DNA from: Lachnoclostridium sp. UBA3320
Lineage (GTDB): Bacteria; Bacillota; Clostridia; Lachnospirales; Lachnospiraceae
DNA: 12,733 nt
Direction of reading: 5' to 3'
Assembly: GCA_002361175.1 (NCBI GenBank)
Contig: DESG01000185.1
Span: forward strand, 1-12,733
In this document: piece by piece, positions 1 through 7,624 of the stretch
Position numbering within the stretch: position 1 is the stretch's first letter
Layout of the letters: each line of letters begins with the position of its first letter
The notes under the pieces: model-generated
What the model was told of the DNA's origin: nothing
The model's input: only the letters and a program-made list of their open reading frames with translations
The model's database searches: none
Translations under genes and position numbers: made by a program

Positions 1-37
1 TTTTTTAAAAAATTATGCAAAAATGCCAAAAAAACTA

Positions 38-72
38 TTGACAAATTCTAAAAAATATTATAAAAATATAAT
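38..72 (+). promoter_or_regulatory. Putative promoter of the maltodextrin operon
   Basis: A perfect -35 box TTGACA lies at 38-43. At the standard 17-base spacing the -10 position reads TAAAAA (61-66, 4 of 6 matches). A perfect TATAAT sits at 67-72, but that is 23 bases from the -35 box, longer than normal for a sigma-A promoter. A and T tracts at 1-34 could act as an upstream element. The leader runs to the malE start at 134. No clear catabolite (cre) site or perfect palindrome is visible. The assignment rests on box matches and on being the only long non-coding stretch ahead of the operon. Confidence 0.55.
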
Positions 73-133
73 TATACAGAAACTAAACGAAACTTTTTTT
101 AAGAGCTATTTTTGAAAGGAGGAAGAAACAGCT

Positions 134-1372
134 ATGAAAAAGAAATTAGCAGTTTTAGCAACAGCTCTTATGAGCGTTTGTCTGGTAGGTGGATGTGGTT
201 CTACAAAACAATCTGTGCCAAAAGATGGCGAGGTAGAAAATATCCGTCTGATGGTATGGGCACCATCTGAAGACCAGTCAAAGGACAGTGGAGAATGGCT
301 GCGTAAATGTTGTGATGCTTTTGCAGAGAAACATCCTGAATACAATATACACTTTACATATGGTGTAGCGGATGAAGCAACTGCTGCCACAACAGTAGCG
401 CAAGACCCTGATTCTAGTGCAGATGTATTTATGTATGCCAATGATAACCTTACTGTGCTTACAGACGCAAAGGCAGCAGCAAAGTTTGGAGGAATCTATG
501 AGCAGGAAGTTGTTGATACAAATTCCCAGACAATCGTAGATTCATTACGTTCTGATGGGTATTTGTATGGTGTTCCATTTACTACAAATACATGGTATAT
601 GTTTTATGACAAGAGTGTTTTTTCTGAAGAAGATATAAAAAGTCTTGATACTATGCTAGAACGTGGAGTAGTGTCTTTTCCATTTACAAATTCATGGTAT
701 TTGCCTGCATTTTACATAGGAAATGGATGTACACTGTTTGAAGATGGAACAGTGGAAGAGGCTGGTGTAGATTTTGCAGGAGAAAAAGCAACCGATGTAA
801 CAAATTATTTAATTGATTTACTAGCAAATCCCAACTTTGTAGTAGATGCAGATGGTGCAGGAATGGCAGGGCTGCGTGATGGAAGTATTAATGCTATTTT
901 CACAGGCTCTTGGGATGCAGGATCTATTAAGGAAATCCTTGGAGATAATATGGGAGTGGCTCAGCTGCCTTCGTATACACTTAATGGAGAACAAAAGCAG
1001 ATGTATGCATATGCAGGCTCTAAAGCTATTGGAGTTAATTCATCATCAGACCATATGGTTGCCGCTATTCAACTTGCAATCTATCTTGGTTCTTCAGAAG
1101 CACAAAGACTTCACTATGAATTAAGAAATGTAGTGCCATGTAATACAGAACTTTTAAATGATGAATCTATTGCAAATGATATGCTTGTAACAGCGCAAAA
1201 TAATACTTTTAACAATACATCTATTTTACAGCCTTTTGTAAGTGCTATGTCAAACTGTTGGACACCAGTAGAAAATATGGGCAAAGGTATAAGAAATAAA
1301 ACTGTTACCCATGACAATGCCGATGAACAGACACAGGCTATGAATGATGCAATGAATAGTAATGGATTATAA
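134..1372 (+). CDS. malE: Maltodextrin-type ABC transporter substrate-binding lipoprotein
   Basis: This is an extracellular solute-binding protein (family 1, MalE-like) that captures malto-oligosaccharides and delivers them to the permeases encoded next. The 412-residue length fits the family. The N-terminus has a Lys-rich n-region, a hydrophobic stretch (about 5-18) and a lipobox V-G-G-C, so Cys21 should be lipidated and the protein anchored outside the membrane. Family-typical segments are the early beta strand IRLMVWAP, and NAIFTGSWDAGSI followed by a GVAQLP stretch in the C-terminal half, as seen in MalE homologues. The ribosome site AAAGGAGG (115-122) lies 11 bases before the ATG. It is the first gene of the operon, with malF 14 bases downstream. 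Maltodextrin specificity is inferred from the family resemblance and from the two debranching enzymes in the same operon; another alpha-glucan oligosaccharide is possible. Confidence 0.88.
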   Translation: MKKKLAVLATALMSVCLVGGCGSTKQSVPKDGEVENIRLMVWAPSEDQSKDSGEWLRKCCDAFAEKHPEYNIHFTYGVADEATAATTVAQDPDSSADVFMYANDNLTVLTDAKAAAKFGGIYEQEVVDTNSQTIVDSLRSDGYLYGVPFTTNTWYMFYDKSVFSEEDIKSLDTMLERGVVSFPFTNSWYLPAFYIGNGCTLFEDGTVEEAGVDFAGEKATDVTNYLIDLLANPNFVVDADGAGMAGLRDGSINAIFTGSWDAGSIKEILGDNMGVAQLPSYTLNGEQKQMYAYAGSKAIGVNSSSDHMVAAIQLAIYLGSSEAQRLHYELRNVVPCNTELLNDESIANDMLVTAQNNTFNNTSILQPFVSAMSNCWTPVENMGKGIRNKTVTHDNADEQTQAMNDAMNSNGL

Positions 1373-1374
1373 GA

Positions 1375-1381
1375 GAGGTGA
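1375..1381 (+). promoter_or_regulatory. Ribosome binding site that fixes the malF start
   Basis: GAGGTGA at 1375-1381 matches the anti-Shine-Dalgarno sequence and is followed 5 bases later by ATG at 1387. The longer reading frame would open at a GTG (1378-1380) inside this very site, which is not plausible, so ATG 1387 is chosen as the start. Confidence 0.8.
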
Positions 1382-1386
1382 CATCT

Positions 1387-2766
1387 ATGGGATTTTTAAG
1401 TAAAAAAGTAAATGAATTTCCTACTCCTTATACAGTAAAAGCAGCAGTAACAAATGGCGGATATGAGACAAAACTTTCCATGCTGATTATGGGATTTGGA
1501 AATATGATGCATAAACAGGCTGCCAAAGGTCTTGTTTTTCTGGCAGTTGAAGTAGCTTATATTATTTTTATGATTGCTAGTGGAGGTCACTGTCTGGCAA
1601 TGCTGCCTTCGCTTGGAACAAAAGAGCAAGAAGAAGTTTGGAATGAAACCCTTCAGATTTATGAATATACACAAGGAGATAATTCTGTACTAATTTTGCT
1701 TTATGGTGTAGCCACAGTTATGGTGACAATTCTTATGGTTTTATCATGGGTATGTGCTGTAAAGAGTGCATACAAAGCAGAATGTTTTGATAAAGAAGGA
1801 AAACATATCTTAACATTTAAAGAGGATTTAAAGACTCTTCTGCATGAAAATATACAGAAACTTTTAATGACACCATCATTAATTTTTATTTTCGGACTTA
1901 CAGTGCTGCCTTTGATTTTTATGATTTGTATGGCATTTACTAATTATAGTAAGATTGACAATCATTTAGTATTATTTGATTGGGTAGGTCTGGATAACTT
2001 TACAGCACTATTTGATTCTAACAGTATTTTAGGCTCTACTTTCTGGTCTGTATTATTATGGACATTGATATGGGCTTTCTTCGCAACGTTTAGCAATTAT
2101 ATTTTTGGTATGATTCTTGCTATAGTTATTAATAGAAAAGAAACAAAAGGAAAGTCATTTTGGCGTTTTTGTTTTGTCTTGTCATGTGCAGTACCTTCTT
2201 TCGTATCACTGCTTATTATGAGAACAATGCTTCAGCCAGATGGTGCAGTTAATGTATTGCTGCGTCAGCTTGGATGGATTGCAGCAGACAGTTCACTGCC
2301 ATTTTTTACAGACTCCCTCTGGGCAAAAGTCACAGTAATTGTAATAAATATATGGGTTGGTGTACCATATACACTTTTACAGCTTACAGGTGTACTGCAA
2401 AATATACCAGCAGATATATATGAAGCAGCAAAAATAGATGGAGCTAATTCGGTACAGATTTTCTTTAAAATTACACTTCCATATATGCTGTTTGTAACAA
2501 CACCATATCTTATCGCAACATTTACAGGTAATGTCAACAATTTCAATATTATTTATCTGCTTTCAGGAGGCGACCCAGTAATAGATTTGTCGTCTACAGC
2601 TGGAAGTACAGATTTGCTTGTAACTTGGCTGTATAAATTAACGATTGATAAACAGTATTATAACATAGGTGCTGTTATAGGTATTTTGACATTTATTATA
2701 CTTGCAATCGGTGCACTTGTTACATATCGTAATAGTAAATCATATAAAGATGAGGAGGCGTTTTAA
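1387..2766 (+). CDS. malF: Maltodextrin ABC transporter permease, MalF type
   Basis: This is one of the two membrane-spanning subunits of the importer. With the start at ATG 1387 it has 459 residues. About eight hydrophobic segments are visible, near residues 46-66, 101-126, 162-184, 218-248, 258-280, 312-332, 365-381 and 427-447. The first two form an N-terminal extension ahead of the transport core, as usual in MalF compared with MalG. The EAA loop, which docks on the ATPase, is clear: E346-A-A-x3-G352, ending in L364-P365. The segment ITLPYMLF after the loop and the Asn-rich GNVNNFNIIYLLSGGDP are typical of MalF. The gene follows malE closely, and malG begins 2 bases after its stop with a ribosome site inside the malF end, so malF and malG are probably translationally coupled. 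No ATPase gene follows. Confidence 0.9.
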   Translation: MGFLSKKVNEFPTPYTVKAAVTNGGYETKLSMLIMGFGNMMHKQAAKGLVFLAVEVAYIIFMIASGGHCLAMLPSLGTKEQEEVWNETLQIYEYTQGDNSVLILLYGVATVMVTILMVLSWVCAVKSAYKAECFDKEGKHILTFKEDLKTLLHENIQKLLMTPSLIFIFGLTVLPLIFMICMAFTNYSKIDNHLVLFDWVGLDNFTALFDSNSILGSTFWSVLLWTLIWAFFATFSNYIFGMILAIVINRKETKGKSFWRFCFVLSCAVPSFVSLLIMRTMLQPDGAVNVLLRQLGWIAADSSLPFFTDSLWAKVTVIVINIWVGVPYTLLQLTGVLQNIPADIYEAAKIDGANSVQIFFKITLPYMLFVTTPYLIATFTGNVNNFNIIYLLSGGDPVIDLSSTAGSTDLLVTWLYKLTIDKQYYNIGAVIGILTFIILAIGALVTYRNSKSYKDEEAF

Positions 2767-2768
2767 AT

Positions 2769-3641
2769 ATGGAAGAAATAAGTTATGGTTCTGCAAGACG
2801 CAAACGATTAATAACCAATACAGTTGTGTATGTCGCATTATCAATACTGGCTATTATCTGGGTATTTCCTATTATCTGGGTTGTACTGACGAGTTTTAGA
2901 GCTGAAAAAGGTTCTTATGTGTCAACTTTCCTGCCTCAAAGTTATACTTTTGATAATTATGTTAAATTATTTACAGACACAACTATATTAAACTTTCCAA
3001 AAATGTTTGGAAATACATTGTTTATTGCAATTTGTTCATGTATACTGTCTACTTTTTATGTGTTGGCAGTGTCATATTGCTTATCAAGGCTGCGTTTTAA
3101 AATGAGAAAGCCTTATATGAATATGGCGATGGTTTTAGGACTTTTCCCTGGATTTATGTCCATGGTAGCAGTATACTTTATTTTAAAAGCACTGGGACTT
3201 TCAGAAGGAGGATTAATTCGTCTGGCACTTATTTTGTGCTATTCTGGAGGTGCAGGGCTTAGTTTCCAGATTGCAAAAGGATTTTTTGACACAATCCCTG
3301 TAGCTATTGACGAGGCAGCACTAATTGATGGATGCACACGCTGGCAGATTTTTTGGAAAATTTCTCTTCCTTTAAGTAAACCTATGGTTGTTTATACTAT
3401 TTTAACAGCATTTATAGGTCCATGGGTAGACTTTATTTTTGCAAAAGTTATCTGCCGTGCTAATGCAGATTATTATACAGTAGCGATTGGACTTTGGAGA
3501 ATGCTTGAAAAGGAATATATAGATAGCTGGTATACTTGCTTTGCAGCAGGTGCTGTAATAATTTCTATTCCAATAGCGGCATTATTTATGTTCCTGCAAA
3601 GATATTATGTCGATGGTATGTCTGGTGCAGTAAAAGGTTAA
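2769..3641 (+). CDS. malG: Maltodextrin ABC transporter permease, MalG type
   Basis: This is the second membrane subunit of the importer, pairing with MalF. Its 290 residues match the usual MalG length. A positively charged start (ARRKR) precedes the first membrane helix (about 15-41). Further helices lie near 81-105, 116-140, 151-168, 203-225 and 255-278, giving the six-helix MalG pattern. The EAA loop is E182-A-A-x3-G188 with L200-P201 closing it, followed by the family-typical LSKP stretch. The C-terminus ends in the small-residue tail DGMSGAVKG, also typical of MalG. The ribosome site GAGGAGG (2752-2758) lies inside the end of malF. The pullulanase gene starts 26 bases downstream without an intervening terminator. 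Confidence 0.92.
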   Translation: MEEISYGSARRKRLITNTVVYVALSILAIIWVFPIIWVVLTSFRAEKGSYVSTFLPQSYTFDNYVKLFTDTTILNFPKMFGNTLFIAICSCILSTFYVLAVSYCLSRLRFKMRKPYMNMAMVLGLFPGFMSMVAVYFILKALGLSEGGLIRLALILCYSGGAGLSFQIAKGFFDTIPVAIDEAALIDGCTRWQIFWKISLPLSKPMVVYTILTAFIGPWVDFIFAKVICRANADYYTVAIGLWRMLEKEYIDSWYTCFAAGAVIISIPIAALFMFLQRYYVDGMSGAVKG

Positions 3642-3667
3642 TAAAGAGATAATTGTAGGTATTAAAT

Positions 3668-5614
3668 ATGGAAAAGACAAGGAATTATAAAAAGTATTAC
3701 GAAAGCAGAGAATTTAAAGAACAATATATTTATGAAGGAAATGACCTTGGTGTGGTCTGTACAGCTATCTCATCTAGCTTTAAAATATGGAGTCCTTTGG
3801 CTGATAGTATAACTTTAAATTTATATAAAGATGGCAGTGATGACAAAAAAGTTAGGTCTTTTCCTATGAAGCGTGGGAAAAAGGGTGTATGGTATTATAA
3901 AATAGATAAAAACTGCCATGGTGTATATTATGATTTTACGGTTGAAATTGATGGTATATGCACTAAAACGGCTGACCCATATGCCATTGCATGTAATTGC
4001 AATGGCACACGCAGCATGGCGGTACAACTTGAAAAGACAAACCCTGATGGCTGGGAAAATGATAAAGCACCAGAAAAAACAGATGAACAGGTGATTTATG
4101 AAATCCATATAAAAGATTTTTCATATGATGCTGCAAGTGGTGTGCCTAAAGAATACAGAGGTAAATATAAGGCATTTACTGTAGAGGGAACTACTCTAAA
4201 TGGTAAAGGTGATAAGCCTACATGTTTAGATTATCTGGAAAAGCTTGGCATAACCCATGTTCAGCTTATGCCAGTCTTTGACTTTGCCTCTGTAGACGAG
4301 GCAAAGTCAGAAAGTTATAATTGGGGCTATGACCCTTTAAATTATAATGTGCCTGAAGGCTCTTATTCTACAGACCCTTTTCATGGAGAAGTTAGAATAA
4401 AAGAACTTAAAGAACTTGTCATGTCACTTCACAAACATGGAATTCGTGTTATAATGGACGTAGTCTATAATCACACATTTAAAACTGACTCGTGGTTTTC
4501 AAGGACTGCACCATATTACTTTTATCGCCAAAATGAAGATGGCACATATTCTAATGGCTCTGCATGTGGCAATGATTTTGCAACTGAGCGTGAGATGTGT
4601 GCAAAGTATATTCTTGAATCAGTAATGTATTGGGCAGAAGAGTACCATATGGATGGTTTTCGTTTTGACCTTATGGGGCTTTTAGATATAGAGCTTATAA
4701 ACCGAATTAGATATGAACTTGATAAGCGTTTTGGAGAAGGTGAGATACTTTTATATGGAGAGCCGTGGAATGCTGGAACATCTCCTATGGAAAAAGGACA
4801 TACACCGTGTCTTAAAGAAAATATTCAGTACCTGGATAAGCATGTAGGAATTTTTTGTGATAATACAAGGGATGCTGTAAAAGGTCATGTGTTTTCTGCA
4901 AATGAACCAGGGTTTGTCAATGGTGGCAGTAATTGTGAGAAAGATATTCTAAATGCTGTCAGTGCATGGTCAGAAGCAGGTGGCAAATTGTATGCAAAAG
5001 CTCCTTCACAGATTATAACCTATGTGTCTGCACATGACAATCTTGCTCTGTGGGATAAGTTGCTTGTAACAATTAAGCCTGGAAAACCTTTTACAAATAG
5101 ATTTGAAGAGGTAGTAAGGGCTAATAAGATGGCAGCAGCAGTGTATTTTACATGTCAGGGCAGTATTTTTTTTCTTGGCGGTGAAGAGGCTGCAAGGACA
5201 AAACTTGGAGATGACAACAGCTATGCTTCTGGTGCGAAGAAAAACCAAATAGACTGGCAAAGAGTATATGAATATGAAGATATCTTGTCTTATTATCGTG
5301 GGCTTATTGCACTTAGAAAGCAAATGCCTGGATTTTTTGACAAGTCAGAGTATGCGTCAAGGCGAATTTTTGGAAGAGAAATTTTGAGAAAAAATATGGT
5401 AAAGTTTTATGTGGACAATACAGGCAATGCATGGGACACTTTGGCTGTCTATTATAACAGCACAAGTGAGAAGCAGAAGTGCAAATTGCCAGATGGAACA
5501 TGGGAACTTCTTGTTGACGGCAACAGCAGTTGGCTTTGGAAAAATCCTGTACAAGTGAGTGGAACACAGGAAATAGAGCCTGTATGCGTAAAACTGTTTG
5601 GACATAAATCTTAA
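3668..5614 (+). CDS. pulA: Type I pullulanase (GH13, CBM48), cytoplasmic
   Basis: It hydrolyses alpha-1,6 branch points in pullulan and branched maltodextrins. The 648 residues contain an N-terminal CBM48/isoamylase-type domain (about 20-120), a GH13 barrel (about 140-510) and a short beta C-terminal domain. The type I pullulanase signature YNWGYDP is at 217-223. The GH13 regions are all present: DVVYNH (264-269), GFRFD with nucleophile Asp334, LLYGEPW with acid/base Glu365, and SAHDN with Asp457 as transition-state stabiliser. No signal peptide or cell-wall anchor is visible, so it should act in the cytoplasm on imported oligosaccharides rather than on external starch. The ribosome site is weak (GTAGGT, 3655-3660), suggesting lower translation than the transporter genes. 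Two perfect inverted repeats lie inside the gene (listed separately). Glycogen-debranching GlgX is the nearest alternative, but the YNWGYDP motif favours pullulanase. Confidence 0.92.
   Translation: MEKTRNYKKYYESREFKEQYIYEGNDLGVVCTAISSSFKIWSPLADSITLNLYKDGSDDKKVRSFPMKRGKKGVWYYKIDKNCHGVYYDFTVEIDGICTKTADPYAIACNCNGTRSMAVQLEKTNPDGWENDKAPEKTDEQVIYEIHIKDFSYDAASGVPKEYRGKYKAFTVEGTTLNGKGDKPTCLDYLEKLGITHVQLMPVFDFASVDEAKSESYNWGYDPLNYNVPEGSYSTDPFHGEVRIKELKELVMSLHKHGIRVIMDVVYNHTFKTDSWFSRTAPYYFYRQNEDGTYSNGSACGNDFATEREMCAKYILESVMYWAEEYHMDGFRFDLMGLLDIELINRIRYELDKRFGEGEILLYGEPWNAGTSPMEKGHTPCLKENIQYLDKHVGIFCDNTRDAVKGHVFSANEPGFVNGGSNCEKDILNAVSAWSEAGGKLYAKAPSQIITYVSAHDNLALWDKLLVTIKPGKPFTNRFEEVVRANKMAAAVYFTCQGSIFFLGGEEAARTKLGDDNSYASGAKKNQIDWQRVYEYEDILSYYRGLIALRKQMPGFFDKSEYASRRIFGREILRKNMVKFYVDNTGNAWDTLAVYYNSTSEKQKCKLPDGTWELLVDGNSSWLWKNPVQVSGTQEIEPVCVKLFGHKS
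3982..4007 (+). repeat. Perfect 10-base inverted repeat inside the pullulanase gene
   Basis: TGCCATTGCA (3982-3991) and its exact complement TGCAATGGCA (3998-4007) flank a 6-base loop, TGTAAT. It lies in the linker after the CBM48 domain, in codons for residues about 105-114. There is no T-run after it, so it is not a terminator. Function is unknown and chance is possible. Confidence 0.6.
4279..4309 (+). repeat. Perfect 12-base inverted repeat inside the pullulanase gene
   Basis: TGACTTTGCCTC (4279-4290) is exactly complementary to GAGGCAAAGTCA (4298-4309), with a 7-base loop, TGTAGAC. It falls in codons about 204-214, just before the YNWGYDP motif. No poly-T follows. It would form a strong hairpin in the operon mRNA. 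The repeat is certain; a role is not. Confidence 0.7.
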
Positions 5615-5643
5615 AATAGATATTTTTTTATGGGAGAGGGCAG

Positions 5644-7599
5644 ATGAAGTTTATTTATGGAAAGCAGGACTTTAAAACTGTAGAAAGGGGCAGAGAACAT
5701 AGTTATTTACTTACAAATGGTCTAGGTGGTTTTTCTGCAAGTTCAATAACAGGTTCTAATACAAGAAATGACCATGCACTTTTTATGGCATGTATAAAAT
5801 CACCATGTCATCGTTATAATATGGTCAACAGGCTTGCTGAACAGCTATTAATACAAGAAAAAACCATATCCCTTTCAAGCCAAGAGTATATAAACAGTAC
5901 AAAAAATGAAGATGGTTATAGATATCTTTCAAGCTTTTCATTCGAGGATTACCCAAGATGGGTATATCAAACAGATGGTGTAGAAATTATTAAAGAAGTA
6001 ACAATGAAACAAGGTGCAAATCTTGTAGCAGTAAGATATGAAATCAATAATAGGACAAAAGAAAATATCAGTTTAAAAGTTCTTCCTTATTTACAGTTTG
6101 TAAAAAAAGGAGAAACGTTAAAGAGTAATCAAAAATTTACATTTAATAATAAAAGTATTAGTTCTGGCAAGCACACAGTCTTTTTTTATACTAATGGAAC
6201 AGTGCAAGAGACTGCATATATATTTGTAGATGGTATGTACTATGCGGATGATGCCTGTGATGGAAGATTGCCTTATGGCAATGCTGTTATAAACCACTAT
6301 ATTATTAAACAAGTGCCAAAAAAGGAATGTGCCATACTTGAAATTATCTATAGTATGGAAGAGACATCTATATCTGCCAGTCAGGTTTTTGAAGAAACCA
6401 CTGCATATAGAAATGAACTTGTGCGTATCTCAGGTAAAAAACATCAACTTGCACGTGTACTAGTAAAAAGTGCCAATCAGTTTTTATCAGTTAGAGAATC
6501 TACAAAAGGCATGACAGTGCTTGCTGGTTTTCCATTTTTTGGAGACTGGGGGCGTGATACTATGATTGCCATAGCTGGATGTTGTATCTGCACTAAGCAA
6601 TACGAAGCGGCAAAAAGTGTTTTTCGCACTTTTGCCATGTATTGTAAAGATGGGCTTATGCCTAACCTATTTCCAGAAGAGGACAATAAGCCTCAATACA
6701 ATACCGTAGATGCTTCACTTTTATTTTTTTATGCACTGTATCTGTATTATAATGAAACAGGTGACATAGAACTTGTCAAAGAGATGTATCATGTAATGGA
6801 AGAGATTATAGAGTGTTATAAAAAAGGAACTGCTTATGGCATCCATATGGATAAAGATTGTCTTATATGCGCTGGAGAGGAATTTGACCAAGTGACATGG
6901 ATGGATGTACGCATAGGTACTATACTACCTACACCACGCCATGGAAAACCTGTAGAAGTTAATGCATACTGGTATAATGCACTCTGTATAATGGATATTT
7001 TTAGAAAACTTTTGAATAAGCAAGGAGATTATAATACTCTGGCCAAAAAGGTGAAAAAAAGTTTTAGAGAGAAATTTTGGAATGAAGAAAAAGGCTGTCT
7101 TAAAGATGTAATTTCAGGTACATATGCAGATACGCAGATACGCTGTAATCAGATATGGGCAGTTTCAATGCCATTTTCTCTGTTAGATGAAGAAAAGGAA
7201 AGACAGGTTATAGACACAGTATTTGAAAAACTGTATACACCTTATGGACTGCGCACTTTAGAAAAATCTGATAAGCAGTTTTGTGGTACTTATAGTGGTG
7301 AGCAGATAAAACGTGACCTTGCATACCATCAAGGAACTGTCTGGGTATTTCCACTTGGTGCATATTATCTTGCATATTTAAAAAACAGGAAATATTCCAA
7401 AGAGGCTATAAATAAGGTGGAAAGTGACCTTGAAATGCTAGATAGTGCAATAAGATATGGCTGTATTGGTCAGCTTCCAGAAATATATGATGGCGATAAT
7501 CCGTCAGTGTCAAAAGGCTGTTTTGCACAGGCGTGGTCTGTTGGAGAGATACTGCGAGTGTACCATGTGTTAGAAGAAAAGCAAGAAAGAAATAACTAA
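5644..7599 (+). CDS. Glycogen debranching enzyme, GH133 amylo-alpha-1,6-glucosidase type
   Basis: It probably hydrolyses the single alpha-1,6-linked glucose stub left on trimmed glycogen or branched dextrins. The 651 residues fit the single-chain bacterial/archaeal GDE layout: an N-terminal beta domain (about 1-255) and a C-terminal (alpha/alpha)6 barrel (about 265-645). The N-domain signature GLGGFSASS is near 26-34, followed by NTRNDHALFMA. The C-domain signature FGDWGRDT is at 299-306. Other conserved-looking blocks are NTVDASLLFFYAL (353-365), a Trp/Glu-rich EVNAYWYNAL (438-447), YGLRTL (534-539), AYHQGTVWVFP (560-570) and AQAWSVGE (628-635). There is no signal peptide, so it is cytoplasmic. 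The ribosome site GGGAG (5632-5636) is good. It is the second debranching enzyme of the operon, and no separate 4-alpha-glucanotransferase gene is present in the window. Confidence 0.87.
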   Translation: MKFIYGKQDFKTVERGREHSYLLTNGLGGFSASSITGSNTRNDHALFMACIKSPCHRYNMVNRLAEQLLIQEKTISLSSQEYINSTKNEDGYRYLSSFSFEDYPRWVYQTDGVEIIKEVTMKQGANLVAVRYEINNRTKENISLKVLPYLQFVKKGETLKSNQKFTFNNKSISSGKHTVFFYTNGTVQETAYIFVDGMYYADDACDGRLPYGNAVINHYIIKQVPKKECAILEIIYSMEETSISASQVFEETTAYRNELVRISGKKHQLARVLVKSANQFLSVRESTKGMTVLAGFPFFGDWGRDTMIAIAGCCICTKQYEAAKSVFRTFAMYCKDGLMPNLFPEEDNKPQYNTVDASLLFFYALYLYYNETGDIELVKEMYHVMEEIIECYKKGTAYGIHMDKDCLICAGEEFDQVTWMDVRIGTILPTPRHGKPVEVNAYWYNALCIMDIFRKLLNKQGDYNTLAKKVKKSFREKFWNEEKGCLKDVISGTYADTQIRCNQIWAVSMPFSLLDEEKERQVIDTVFEKLYTPYGLRTLEKSDKQFCGTYSGEQIKRDLAYHQGTVWVFPLGAYYLAYLKNRKYSKEAINKVESDLEMLDSAIRYGCIGQLPEIYDGDNPSVSKGCFAQAWSVGEILRVYHVLEEKQERNN

Positions 7600-7624
7600 A
7601 TTATAGAAAGAAGAGTTATAATCT

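Noticed and set aside
1..20. T-run at the left edge as the tail of an upstream terminator
   Set aside because: No stem is visible because the window starts there; cannot be supported.
80..96. Possible LacI-type operator around the single CG at 88-89 in the operon leader
   Set aside because: The flanks (AACTAAAC / GAAACTTT) are not complementary to each other beyond the central bases, so there is no palindrome.
1378..1386. GTG start for malF three codons upstream
   Set aside because: The GTG lies within the ribosome binding site that serves the ATG at 1387.
3821..4108. Antisense reading frame opposite the pullulanase gene, and similar ones opposite other genes
   Set aside because: They lie wholly within well-supported genes, lack credible ribosome sites and encode Cys/Ile/Phe-rich sequences typical of antisense shadows.
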